64,000 nt of DNA, taken from Nymphaea colorata (Eukaryota; Streptophyta; Magnoliopsida; Nymphaeales; Nymphaeaceae). The position numbers and the translations under genes were made by a program. The notes beneath the pieces are model-generated. The model saw nothing but the letters and a program-made list of their open reading frames with translations. It was not told the DNA's origin and made no database searches. The stretch spans positions 2,650,814 through 2,714,813 of the forward strand of contig NW_022204507.1 in the NCBI RefSeq assembly GCF_008831285.2, given 5' to 3'. Positions 1 through 11,229 of this stretch are shown here, piece by piece (the stretch's first letter is position 1; every line of letters begins with the position of its first letter).

Positions 1-534
1 GGGTCAAATAGGCACACAAAGTCATTTTCTTCAAATACAATAACACATCTAAAAATTTTGAAAAGTATAGTTCTACGTACGGTGACAACCTGCTGAAATG
101 ATGGATAGTGGATAGCCTTTGTCACCAGCAGGATGAAGCTTTCCAATGAGCTCAGCTTCATGTCATACTCAGTAGGTGTGGCGAATCATATCGTTTAATT
201 TGTTGCTTCGATTTTCCACCAAAATTTATGAATCCCAACTGACCATTTAGATCAGGTGATGAAACAAATCATGTTGTTAAGAAAGCATCAATATTGGCAG
301 CTTATATATATGTCAAATGTGACTATTGCCAACAAGAGGTAGCTCATAAGGGGAGATGCTGGTGTGCTGCCAACAGCAGACATGGTCGGTAACGCGTCAT
401 GTGGAGCTGAACGGGTGGGAAATGAAGCTGATCTATATCGCCCCTTTGCTCACTGCCAGCAGCCATCGCCATGTGTGATAGCTGCCCTTCTCCACTGCAG
501 AGCTGTCAATATTAATATTCAAAATATTTTAAAC
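1..534. other. No gene seen; flank of copia-1
   Basis: AT-rich DNA with no supported frame or recognised motif. It ends at the copia-1 5' LTR. It is duplicated in reverse at 52629-53162. Confidence 0.5.
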
Positions 535-977
535 TGACAACAACTCACCATGCAGCTCACCATATGTTAATTTTGGGAAAAAAGATAACACCTACCCACA
601 ATCATAGCAACTCACCATGCATGAAGGTTGGAAAGAAAATATTGCATGATAAACTTGGAAAGAATACAACGCATGATCACAACTCCTCATGTATGAATTA
701 TGGAAAGAGGGTGATGTATGATCAAGAAATGGATCTGACACCACATGCAGCTACAAATCAGGAACAAGGTTGTAGCAATGAATGCATGTAGAAATTATTG
801 TGAAAACAAATTCTTCTAAATAAAGCTGAAGGAAATTCAAAAATTAATATTGACCCATCCCTTGTATAAAGTACAAGGCAATAAAAGAAGACTCATCATC
901 GTTTTGATGGCTCAGTAGCATGATGCAGGATAATATCTGAACCATGTTAAATTTCTCTTTTTCCATCATCCTTTTCA
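535..977 (+). repeat. Copia-1 5' LTR (443 bp)
   Basis: Begins TGACAAC, ends in CA directly before the primer-binding site, and matches 5160-5499. It carries three degenerate units of about 70 bp starting with CAACTC at 541, 608 and 680. A 75-codon open frame at 564-791 lies over these units and is not a convincing gene. Confidence 0.9.
861..890 (+). promoter_or_regulatory. Putative LTR TATA box and poly(A) signal
   Basis: TATAAA at 865-870 and AATAAA at about 880-885 lie in the second half of the LTR, where copia LTRs carry their promoter and polyadenylation signals. The TATAAA recurs in the 3' LTR at about 5472. The role is inferred from position only. Confidence 0.4.
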
Positions 978-990
978 TGGTATCAGAGCC
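978..990 (+). promoter_or_regulatory. Copia-1 primer-binding site (initiator tRNA-Met type)
   Basis: TGGTATCAGAGCC immediately follows the LTR terminal CA. This is the common plant copia primer site complementary to the 3' end of initiator tRNA-Met, where minus-strand DNA synthesis starts. Confidence 0.92.
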
Positions 991-2010
991 GTGCAAGCCC
1001 TTTTGGGACCTTCTCTTACTGATTTCTTTTCTACTACTTTAATGGCATCATCCTCAGCAACGTCATTGGCTAAGTTCTCTTTTCCTTCAAATGTGAATGT
1101 TGCTAATTTTGTCTCGGTCAAGTTCACGCATAAGAATTTTCTTCTCTGGCAAACTCATATGCTTGGCCTCATAGAAAGCCAGGATCTTCTTGAGTTTATT
1201 GGTGGCACTATTCCTACGTCAAGTTCACAATTGAACATTTGAAACTACAGAAAATGGTGAACCTATCAACAGCCTTAATCTTGATTTCAGTGACCTGGAA
1301 AAATCAGATCGATTGCTTCAAGGCTAGCTTTCAGTATCTCTGTCTGAAGAGGTGTTCAGTCTAGTCATTGGACACAAGACTTCAGCAGAAGTATCGATGA
1401 CCTTAACAACAACATTTGCACGTGAGTCAAAAGAGAGACATTTTCTATCGAATAGGAAATTACAAACTTATCAAAAACAAGATAAGTCCATTACCGAGTA
1501 CATCACTGGATTGAAGTCTATTTTTGATGAACTAGCTGCTATAGGCAAGCCTCTCAATGATGAAGATAAAGTTTTTTGGTTGATGACTGGTTATGAAGCC
1601 TTCTTCACCTCTATTCATATGCCACCAATTTTGTTGTATCGTAAAGGTGCCCTGTTACTTTAAAATCATGAGAGCATGAAGATCCTTAGTGCAAGCAAAA
1701 GCAAGTTGAATGCTAATGTTGCATTTCTCACCCAGCAGACAGGAAATCAAAATAACAAGGGTCGCTACAACAACAATAAATGCAGAAACAACAATCACTT
1801 TAACTGAAGAGGCCGTGGATTTGTTCCAGTTTCTTAATCTCGTGACAATCATGGATCAGCCAACTCTAATGGAGCTTCTTCAAACAAACCGAAGGTACCA
1901 TGCCAAATATGTGGACAAAATAATCACTCTTCTCTTAAATATTATCATATATTTGATCAGTCATATCAACCACGAGATGTACCTCAAGCATTCACTAATC
2001 TAAAGGTGTC
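991..2010 (+). pseudogene. Copia-1 gag, decayed
   Basis: A frame runs straight from the primer site. Residues around KFTHKNFLLWQTHMLGLIES match the copia gag start (the N-terminal 'LLW' block), and 1352-1663 encodes the following gag region with SITEYITGLKSIFDELAAIG. The frame breaks near 1240-1350 and 1663. The CCHC zinc knuckle is not clear; a cysteine-poor stretch occupies 1710-2003. Gag normally forms the virus-like particle that packages the element RNA. The right-arm copy lies at about 51160-52172. Confidence 0.85.
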
Positions 2011-2019
2011 AGATCCAAA

Positions 2020-2186
2020 GGACCAAGATTGGTATCTAGATACATGAGCAGCTTCTATGTCACAAACAATTCACGTAATCTTCAAAACTGTGTTAAGTAC
2101 AAATGATCAGATAAAATAATGCTAGGAAATGGTGAAAAATTGGACATTGCTCATATTGGAACAGCCAACATAAAGGTCGGATCCAA

Positions 2187-2228
<42 letters not shown>

Positions 2229-3300
2229 GGTATAAAAAAGAGCTAAATCTTTGTGAGCCAACCACCAGTACCATGCCATATTTATTTGAATTCCCTTTTA
2301 ACTTGTTTGTGATTAAGGACAAGGAGACCAGGCAGTGATAGCAGCATGATCTGGAGAATCAGACTTACATGCGCTCAAAGGCAATCCAAAGGACATTTTT
2401 TTTCAGCAAGGTTTCGAACAGCTTCTTCCAATGTTTGGCATGGATGCTTGGGGCATCTGCATGCTATAATTATTGATTTTATGTCAGCAAATAAAATGAG
2501 TCTTGAACAAAACGACAGGTTTTACCATTTGTCAAAGTTGCCAAATGGAAAATCTTGTCGACTTCCACTTCTTCCAATAGAGGTTGATTGTGTGCTATGT
2601 TTTGAAAGGTCCACTCCAATTTGTGGAGACCAGCTCCAGTGCTTCTTGTCAAAGCATTAAATATTATGCTTATCAATTCACTCGTTATTCTTGGTACTAT
2701 CTATAAAGGAAAGTCAGATTTTTTTTCTTCCAAGTTTCTTGAATTACATACAATGATAAAAAATTAATTTAGTATTTCTTGAAGGTTTTTCAAACTAACG
2801 ATGAAGGAGAATCCACAGCTCTTGTTAGGTTGATGATCTTAAAGATCATGGCATCATCCATCAGAAACTTGCCCAAAATCGCCTGCCCAAAATGGCATCA
2901 CAGACCGTAAGCACAGGTCAGTTAAAAAATGAGGACTTACTCTCCTCTTTCATAGTGGATTACCAGCACAATATTGGGTGGAGGCCTTCTCTACTGCCAT
3001 TTTGCTCATAAACCGTCTGCCCTCTCAAACGCTGAACAAGGAAAGCCCATACAAGCTACTATTTGGGAAGCAATCACATTATTCTTGCTTGTGTGCCTTT
3101 GAAAGCAGATGTCACCCTTATTTACGATTATATATCAGCACAAATTCCAGCCAAAATCGTTGCCATGTATATTTATTGGGTATACTGAGCATCATGATGG
3201 TATAGATGTAGATGTCTATACCCTTCCACTGGACGTGTCTATATATCACGCCATGTAGTCCTTGATCAAACTTTCCTTCCTTTTCATCAACTCAAACTCA
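2020..3300 (+). pseudogene. Copia-1 protease and integrase, decayed
   Basis: At about 2025-2060 the protease active-site block reads WYLDT-stop-AAS, where functional elements have a DTGAS- or DSGAS-like motif, so the glycine codon has become a stop. From 2346 the pre-integrase block has WHGCLGHLHA (a decayed HHCC zinc-finger region) and PNGKSCRLPL. The integrase core continues with SRYSWYYP-like residues near 2680 and the later block with NRLPSQTLNKESPYKLLFGK at 2978-3100. Frameshifts interrupt it repeatedly. The right arm keeps the downstream part in one frame (49533-50153). Confidence 0.85.
2189..2224. repeat. (CT)n microsatellite, unequal between arms
   Basis: About 18 CT units inside the copia-1 integrase region. 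The right-arm copy is an (AG)n run near 50935-50970, followed there by about 23 extra bases missing from the left arm. This is the largest single indel found between the arms. Confidence 0.9.
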
Positions 3301-3639
3301 TAGTTATGCTCATCCCACTCGTGATAATTTTGTCTCATTCTCCCTACATCCACCTGATGAACATACAGCCCATAATAATGATCAACGGCTTGCACAATGC
3401 ATGTTGGAGATCCTCCTTTGGAACTAGAGGACCAACCTCATATAACAACCAAGTCAATCACCACCCTTAATTACCATCAACCTCCTAACATACCAACAAC
3501 CCATCCTCTGCCAATTGAATCTTCACCACCTACTCAACCACTACTACTGACATCATCTGCTTCCCATGCCATGACCACTAGATCCAAATCTTGAATAGTA
3601 AAACCAAATCCAAATATGCGTTTACCATTTCTATGCTGA

Positions 3640-5145
3640 AGGAACCAAACCACTATACTATGGCACTAAACATGGAGGTGGAATAAAGCAATGGAAGATG
3701 AGATGGCGGCACTACAAGCATACAATGCTTGGCCTCTTGTGCAAAGGAATCCACACATGCATGTCATTGGCGGCCGGTGGCATTCAAACAAAACCAAAAA
3801 AGTGATAGGACATTGGAACGACTCAAGTCGCGTCTAGTGACTCAAGGGTATAGTCAAATCCAAGGTATTGATTTTCTAGAGACTCACCGGTGGTTAAATT
3901 TGCTACAATTCGAATGGTTTTAGGTATTGATCTAGCACATGATTGGCTTCTCAAACAATTAGATGTAAAAAATGTATTTTTAAATGGCCATATACAAGAA
4001 TTGGTTTATATTGAGATTCAAAGATGCTACTCATCCAAATCATGTCTGCCGACTGAATAGAACCATGTATGGACTGAAGCAAGCCCCTCGGGCTTGTATG
4101 ATCGCTTTGCAAAATTTCTATCATCATGAGATTCATTGATAGCATGTTCGACTCATTTCTCTTTGTTCGGCGCCAAGATAATGATGTTACTCTTCTCTTA
4201 CTTTACGTTGACGACATCATTTTAACCGGTAACTCTAAAAAATTTAAATGAGTTTATTGAGCAAGTAAGGGAAGAGTATGCAATGAATGGTTTGGGAGAT
4301 GTTAATTTTTTTCCTTTGCATTCAGCTTCAAAGGAAATCAGATGGCATGTTTCTTGATCAACAAAAATATTCCAACGACATCGTTTGTCGAGCAAATATG
4401 CAGAATTGTAAATCCACCAACATTCCCATCATGGTTAACGCAAAAGATGATGCCTCCATGGATGCGCGATAAGTTGATGTTACTGGCTATTGAAGCCTTG
4501 TTGAAGCACTTCAATATCTCACTCTACCCAGCGAGACTTGCCGTTTGTGGTGAATTTTTTTTTCCAATTTATGCATGCACCCACTCTTGAATATTTTCAG
4601 GCTGGTGAAAGAATTGCTTGACATGTTCATGGCACATCTCACTATGGCATGAATTTTTCAAGAGAAAATCCACCTCGCTTGAAGCCTATTTTGATGCAGA
4701 TTGGACCAGATGCCCAAACAGTAGACGATCAACTTCTAACTATTGCATTTTTGTGGGACTGCTTGCATCTCAAGGAGTTCTAAGAAGCAACCAACCATGC
4801 TAGGTCATAGTGTGAAGCTAAATGTCGTGCCCTTGCTACAGCCACCACAGAGATTACTAGGGTCACATACTCACATTTATACTCCAAGACGTTGGAATCT
4901 ATTTACCTAAGCCACCAATTTTACTGTGTGATAATATTTCAGCTTTGCATACATCCATACATAAAGCAGGTTTTTCATGTCGAATTGGACTATCACTTTG
5001 TACGAGAAAAAGTTGCTCTTGGATCACTCGAGACTCAATATGTTACAGCCGAACATCAATTAGCAGATTTATTTACAAAGCCACTCCCTTCTGCTCTGTT
5101 CATTATCTTATTTGCAATCTTGGGCTTCATCAGATCTCACCCCTG
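3640..5145 (+). pseudogene. Copia-1 reverse transcriptase and RNase H, decayed
   Basis: The reverse transcriptase is recognised by [19 protein letters not shown] near 3810-3870, by [14 protein letters not shown] near 4055-4090 and by the catalytic YVDD followed by IILTGN near 4205-4235. RNase H follows with EAYFDADWTRCPNSRRSTS near 4680-4735, then VTAEHQLADLFTKPLP near 5040-5090, the typical copia C-terminus. Several single-base deletions split the left copy. In the right arm the YVDD region is one 102-codon frame (48872-49180). Confidence 0.92.
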
Positions 5146-5150
5146 TGATT

Positions 5151-5159
5151 GAAAGGGGA
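5151..5159 (+). promoter_or_regulatory. Copia-1 polypurine tract
   Basis: GAAAGGGGA directly before the 3' LTR TG. It is the expected plus-strand priming site. Confidence 0.8.
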
Positions 5160-5499
5160 TGGCAACAACTCACCATGCTCACCATGTGTCAACTTTGGAA
5201 AGAAGCAGAATCATTGCAACTCACCATGCATGAAGGTTGAAAGAAATTATTGCATGATAAGATTGAAAAAAAGACAACGCATGATCACAACTCCCCGTGT
5301 ATAAATTATGGAAAGAAGGTGACACATGATCAAGAAATGGATTTGACACCACACGCAGCTACAAATCAGGAACAAGGTTGTGGCAATGAGTGCATGCAAA
5401 AATTATTGTGGAAACAAATTCTCCTAAATAAAGCAGAAGGAAATTAAATATTGTAACTTACCCGTCTCTTGTATAAATTTATTTTCTTCATCATTTTCA
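5160..5499 (+). repeat. Copia-1 3' LTR (340 bp, internally deleted)
   Basis: Starts TGGCAACAACTCACC and aligns with the 5' LTR, but lacks about 100 bp before the terminal TTTTCA. The two LTRs also differ by many substitutions, so the insertion is old or the LTRs recombined. Confidence 0.88.
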
Positions 5500-6184
5500 T
5501 ACAACCACCACCAATAAATGTTGAGTGGATGTCATACTCTGCTGGACCATTCGAGTTACTCAAATGATTTTTCAAATTAACTCGATGTCTGAATATTACA
5601 ACAACAACGGAATATTAAACCTGCCGAAAATTAAGATGACTGGAATGATATAAAGTTGGGCTTCCTTTTTGGCAGCCACCGAGAGAAGTAATAACTTACC
5701 AAGTTATGCCGCCTCAAGTCTCCTACCAAGATAGGGGCTGAATTAGCAGGCCAGAGCACTAAACTTGATGCAGAAGGAAAGAAGTAGATACACACGCTTT
5801 CATTGTCATACATAAATTGGGCATCTCAAGCTTCCTATATCTTCCGCGAGAAAGCTAGATCAGAACATGGCGGCGACGCGTGGACCTTGGAGGCAGAAGG
5901 GGGAGGGAGGCAATGGCTCCTCGATTGGAAAATAGCCTCTTTAGCCACATTTCGTTCTTAAATTAAGGTATCCAGCTACTTTTAGCTCTTCATTCATCTT
6001 ATGGTATAATCTCGAAGTAGTGGCTGAGGCAGGTGTGAGCTTGTCAATGGATATTTTATATGTTGAGACCTCCTAGCTAGTTATTTTTTGATAATTAATT
6101 TTCACATAGATGCTCTTTAAAGGTCTAAAATTTAAAGCATTAGCACCACCCAGCAAGAAATTTCCGGCTCAGCCAACACAAAAT
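5500..6184. other. No gene seen
   Basis: Mixed sequence between copia-1 and the next recognisable block. No frame or RNA structure supports a gene. It is duplicated in reverse at about 46930-47616. Confidence 0.5.
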
Positions 6185-6660
6185 AAGCCATTCGAGCCGT
6201 CGATCTCCATCTTTGCCTTTATAAATGGGAAGGTATTTCTTGGAAATTAAGGAAAATGGTTGCTGTATATCACAACAATTTTGCTGTATATTCACCTGGC
6301 TTGCTCTGCGATGGGCTCAGATTCACCCTTCTGGTGAACAGCAAAAATTAAGAGAAAAGGAAAAAACAGTGAATTCTCAGTTCGAATGCGTGGAGCTAGT
6401 TTCATTTTACATGCATGCTTCCCTAGCAGAAAAATTATTTGATCATGCCAATTCTACTGCTTCCCACCAATTAAGGGAAATATCAGGCTGCATGTTCATG
6501 TCGTTAGACATATACACAGAAGCTGAGGTAAATTCATGAAAAGCCTTCGTCATCTCATCAAAAGGAGCTAGCCACATAAATTCCCATAATTTAACTTCTC
6601 ACAGAAGCTATGTTTTTGTTTTCTTTTCTTTTGAGTTAATCCATAGACACCCTAGCTAGG
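6185..6660. repeat. Segment with a diverged paralogue at 54815-55330
   Basis: Similarity to 54815-55330 is visible by eye: TTGGAAATTAA near the start, CTTCTG plus a purine run, CTCAGTTCG, CCAATTAA, AAAAGGAGCTA and CTTCTTTTGAGT occur in the same order and at similar spacing. A 104-codon frame covers 6225-6539 but resembles no family I know and is not preserved in the paralogue. A TATAAA lies near 6218. It may be an old duplicated promoter or exon, or a fragment of an unrecognised repeat. Confidence 0.55.
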
Positions 6661-7322
6661 TAGCTTTCTTTCATTTTGCAACAAGGAATTGAAATTATTC
6701 ATCTTCCCAATTTTTCAATAACTGCATAGATTTTCAACTCTTGAGCTCTTCAGAGAAAATGATGACACTGATCGTTGGGAACCCAATCCTTTCCTTGGAA
6801 TTACTAACTAAAACCTCGAAGAAGGGCAGCCCTGAACCGTGAAGCTAAAACAATTGGACATAAAGTTCTTAAAATGAGTAGTGGCTATTTTATCAATCAC
6901 GATTCAGCTTAGGGTTCAGAGTGATAATATCATGTTTTGTATTTTTAACGTTTTGGAATGCTCGCGGCTCTTGTTTGTTCGGTAATTAATTTGCCTGGTA
7001 GAAGGGTGTCTTCTTCTGAAGTGAAAAGGAAACAGAACTACAGAATTTAATTGCGGACAGAATTGAGAGCCTTTGTGCTGTTGGCACAGCTCACTCTGAG
7101 ACCATACAATTATTGTCATATGGCATATGCGAAACAACTCACATGGAGGCCACGTTGCTGCACTGAACGTAACACTTTGAGTTGTCCATCATCTTGCCCA
7201 ATTATTGCATGCCATCAGTGTCTTCATGATTACATGCCCGATATCCATAGGTCTGATGCCGTATCGTCTCCACCTACAGATGGCATACTAAGCTTCCCTT
7301 TCTTTGGCTTCAAACTCCTTTC
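6661..7322. other. No gene seen
   Basis: Only short frames on both strands, none with a recognisable family match. It is duplicated in reverse at about 45790-46453. Confidence 0.4.
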
Positions 7323-7691
7323 GGGGCTTAGAGTCGGTACCTGATATTCGATCCCACTTGAGCTTGAGTTCCGGTCTTGAAAAAAGAATATCGGGTCTAT
7401 CTGGTCTGTTATCGAGTCGACTCGAATTAATCCTTATTTGGTTCGATTATATTTTTTAATATATATTCTATTAATTTTTATATATAGTTATAATATTTAT
7501 TACGATTAATTATATTTATATATTATTTTATATTTAAAATATAACATATTTTTTAATGTAATCGAATCGGACTCGGACTCGAGCTTTAAGTATTGGGTCG
7601 AACTGGCACCAAAGTTTCAGCTGTCGAACCAGCTTGAGCCCGACTTCTTATCAAGCCGGGGCCGGACAGGGCCGAGCCAATGCCAGCCCTA
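7323..7691. mobile_element. Probable hAT-like MITE with decayed ends
   Basis: A compact non-coding block with an AT-rich core, flanked by mirrored GAGCTTGAG/CTCGAGC and TCGAGTCGACTCGA/GAATCGGACTCGG motifs. It ends in GCCAATGCCAGCCCTA, whose complement TAGGGCTGGC is a typical hAT-MITE end. The opposite end (GGGGCTTAGAGTCGG) matches only partly and no target duplication is visible. The reverse copy is at 45422-45790. Confidence 0.45.
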
Positions 7692-7699
7692 CTTCAAAC

Positions 7700-8290
7700 A
7701 CAAACGAAGTAACTCAAAATATTGACCATGGTATATGTGGGAAAATATTCTTCTTATCATTTCATAACATACAACGCTTGCCGATCAGTAATAAGTGGAT
7801 CATTTTCTGTCTAAATCCTGGTAAGTGTAACACTAACTTACCTGTGCATTATAATGTTGTGCATGACTAGTTCTTGACAATTTTTTGACTCACTGTCAAA
7901 TACAAGCACTTACTTAAACAAATACGTACATGTAACCAAGTTTGGTATAGGCAACACAACAAAGAACATCTTCAACCAGGTTTTGATATGAAACCGGGTC
8001 TGTCAATAACCAAGTTTATCTATAAATAAATAAAAAATGGAAACAAGGAAAATTAAATGAATTTATCTTGACAATTAATCTCCAGCCATTGACGTGCAGG
8101 CTTATAATCAATCGGCTGACACGTGCAGAGAAATCAGCTCATCGATTAAATGTCAGTGGATCTGACACCTTTATAGACACAAGTCAAACAATTACTCAAT
8201 TGTTACGTGAAAGTTATTTCGTATTTCTAGAGACAAGTCAAACAGACTGTAACTTAATTTAACAACCTACCCAACTACTGACGAGTCAAA
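7700..8290. other. No gene seen
   Basis: Non-coding sequence with no supported frame. Confidence 0.4.

Positions 8291-8292
<2 letters not shown>

Positions 8293-8344
<52 letters not shown>
8293..8344. repeat. (TA)n microsatellite
   Basis: About 26 AT units. The right-arm copy at about 44771-44819 is about 4 bp shorter. Confidence 0.95.
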
Positions 8345-8348
<4 letters not shown>

Positions 8349-9349
8349 CTAAACGAGCCAACCAGCGGCTTCCTCATCCCATAATTTTTACTGGTGGTGG
8401 ATTAAGAAGAAATTTTGAAATGGATGTTATGATCCTTCCTAAATGTTCAACAATTACTCTGACGACAATTACTTTTCCTCTCAAATTTCTTCTACATTTT
8501 TGTGCTTCTTTCATCATCTTTATATTATCCATTTTTCCTTGTATACATTATATGTATATGTATATATATGGAAATCTGTAGAGACCAGACTATTTAGGTT
8601 AGGGACAAAAAACCAAATCGTTTAAATGTGATGTTTAAAGCAATTTTTTTTTGCAATCTATCTTTACCAATATAATCTTAAGAATATGTTAATGCAAAAC
8701 ATATACTAAAATTGAAACTTAATAGTGCTTTTATAGTAACAAAAAATGAATGGCTCTCATAACATCCACATTTTTTAATAGAAAAATCAATATTTTTCAT
8801 AAAAACGTGGTTTATGTCAAAATAGATTTTTTAAATGTATTAGGGTGTTTATATTTATTTAAAAATATTTTTTAGATAAAAAATATTATATATATATGTA
8901 TGTATATATAAGTAGAAAAGGTAAATACAGCTAAGCCAGAGGTTGTATTTTCATTACATTAAGATTCTTCAAGCTGAAATTAGTATTATTATATATAAGA
9001 TTTGTTTTTCGGAAACCATGAAAAGGTGAGTTATTTTCCTTGTAGTCCATATATATTTGGAAGTTATTTCCAAAAGATTGCATCTCCTTTACTAATTTTC
9101 ATACTAATTACGTTAAACATCCCACAAACATTGTGATATTTTATATTGAGACCTCACCAACATTTTATTGGTTTGCATTGGATTGCTCATTAATGCTGTT
9201 TATCTATGGTGAAAGATGACAGCAAAAATTTTTAAGTGCGTCCTTTCTAAAGGGTGAAAGACAATTCATAGCTGGGTTTTCGGAAAAACTAACCATAAAA
9301 TTAACGGAAGCTGATCTAAAATCAACAAAAAAAAACATGTATCCTTGTT
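8345..9349. other. AT-rich, no gene seen
   Basis: Very AT-rich with homopolymer runs and short TA runs near 8880-8910. No supported frame. Confidence 0.5.
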
Positions 9350-11000
9350 GTGAAAAAAAAAGAATTAAGGGGTCGTTATGCATGTACCATCGTTTACATT
9401 GTATATATATTAGTATATACCTTTTTACTTTTTTTTTCCAACACCTAATTATTCGAAGACTTGATCTCTCTCTCTTTATATGTGAACAACTGAACATGTG
9501 CTTTTCACAAGGATAAAAAGGAATATAGCAAGAAAAAACAATTTTATAACTGTCTTGTCCCAAAATAAAAATAAACTCCTTAATATTCACAACTATTTAA
9601 TGCATTGTTGAGAATTTAAGTTGCCCATGAATTTAAAAGATAAAAAGTAAAGCAGTATCCAAAATAGTTAGTTGACCCCCAATTACTAGTAGTCTTAATT
9701 AATAGTCGGAAAACCATGTTTAATATCAGACCTAGCACACATGTTTACAGTTTCGTTTTTAACCATTATGATGATTCTTCAACTTTTGTTTGGAAAATTC
9801 CAGAGCCAGGTGCATATTTCGTATCTTAAATATTATTGCTAAACTTATTTCTCTCTCTTTCTTTTTAATTCTTTTGGAGATTATGTGAAGCAGTAACAAT
9901 TTTAAAGAAGTGTTTGTTGTACTTAAACCTTAAACCCAAAATTGTGGAATGAGATTCAAGTTGTTTTTGGAAAGCCCCGCCTGATGTATTGGTTGGAGAA
10001 TTTAAAAGATATCATCATTTTAATTGCTTTCTTTTATTTTTTCTTATGTACCTTTTAGTGCTTCATCTTTTGAACCAATCGATCCTCATTTTATTGGCAG
10101 CGTTTCACTAAACCACATCTTTGATCTTCCTATTTTATTTTATCTTTATTAGCCATTTCACAAAACAAACATTGTTCGTTTAGAACACATGCTTTTGAAA
10201 TACATGTTCCCAGAAGACCATGTTGTTGTTTTAGTAACATGGTGTAATTATATCTATGTTCAATTGTTGGATTTAAAAAGCATCTCTAAACTTCATATTT
10301 TGAAGGAACAGAAAATGGTTTTTTTCCTTTTCACTAATTGGCTACTTGAAAAGTCGCAAGGCATCATTCAATGGACATTAAGTGCATGTGCAATGTTGAC
10401 AGAAAAAACTAAAGGCGTAACAATCCCAAATTTTTGATGCATTTTTTTCTTAAATATAGCACACGGAAATAATTTTAAAAACATCCACAACTTTAAAATT
10501 ATTAGGCATCATTACAAATTAGTGACGATAAGCCACCATCACTTGGGAAATAAATGGAATCAAGCCGACAAAGTCAAAGCTTAGTACAAAAGTAAAATCA
10601 AATCAACAAATCCAAAGCATAGTACAAAATTAAGATCAAGTCAACAAGAGCAAAGCTTTGTACAAAAGTAAAAGACACAAAAATTATCAACAAGCTTCTG
10701 ACATGTTTGGACTTATTTGGACCTTATGAAACCATCTTAGCAATGTAACAATGACGTTACCAGTCTTCCTGTCTTCAAGGACACCTTAAAAAAGAAGATG
10801 AGAGTGAGAGCTTGGGAAATTACATGGTTTATTCCAGCTAATAATAGGAAATTCCGAAGTCAACACTTGCCTTCACTATTACATGAAATCAAGAGATTCA
10901 ATACATGATTCCAATAACAAATATGTACATGCAACAACATTTATTAAATATATGCATGCACATATGCATGAAGCAATAACCATTATCCATTGGCATGCTT
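9350..11000 (+). repeat. RepA, copy 1 (dispersed non-coding repeat)
   Basis: Shares ordered blocks with 20940-22880 and 28611-30270: AAAAAGAATTAAGG, GTGCTTTTCACAAGGATAAA, ACATGTTC...GTTCTTGTTGCAGTAA-like sequence (10200-10260), AAAAACATCCA...AAGCATCATTACAAA-like sequence (10480-10530), and TTCAATAYATG followed by ACAAATATG near 10895-10930. The match is diverged and gapped. No transposase or structural gene lies in it. The reverse copy is at about 42114-43764. Confidence 0.75.
10559..10672. repeat. Three tandem 38-bp units
   Basis: Units begin ATCAAG or ATCAAA at 10559, 10597 and 10635, each ending near TTGTACAAAAGTAAA or a variant. The array is absent from the other RepA copies. The right-arm copy is at 42442-42555. 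Confidence 0.9.
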
Positions 11001-11229
11001 GCAGCTATATGGGTACTATCCAAGCAATGTCTCATGCATCATATCAAACTTATAGATCAGTGACGGACTTTCTCTATTTAACCGGCCTTTAAAGGACAAG
11101 ATGGAGAATATTTGCCCCAAATATCATGGCAAGGGAAATAGGTCATGCCACAACTGTCAGACTCAAAAGCACAAGGCGGATTCAGGTGCAGAAGGGCAAC
11201 CATCTTCTTCTTGGTCATGCAACAAGAAG

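Larger units (their letters stand above)
535..5499 (+). mobile_element. Copia-1: degenerate Ty1-copia retrotransposon, left copy
   Basis: An almost complete Ty1-copia layout of about 5.0 kb: 5' LTR, primer-binding site, gag, protease, integrase, reverse transcriptase, RNase H, purine tract, 3' LTR. Integrase before reverse transcriptase is the copia order. All coding parts carry stops and frameshifts, so it cannot encode its own proteins. The 5-bp flanks (taaac and tacaa) do not form a convincing target duplication. The 3' LTR lacks about 100 bp present in the 5' LTR. Confidence 0.93.

Noticed and set aside
564-791. 75-codon frame as a small gene
   Set aside because: It lies wholly inside the copia-1 LTR and follows its internal tandem units.
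978-990. A tRNA gene at the primer sites (978, 31254, 52173)
   Set aside because: Only the short complement of a tRNA 3' end is present; no cloverleaf surrounds it.
2122-2322. Arginine/glutamate-rich frame (also near 20478-20666)
   Set aside because: Product of a CT/AG microsatellite.
6225-6539. 104-codon frame as a gene
   Set aside because: The diverged paralogue at 54.8-55.3 kb does not keep the frame, and the right-arm copy is shifted.
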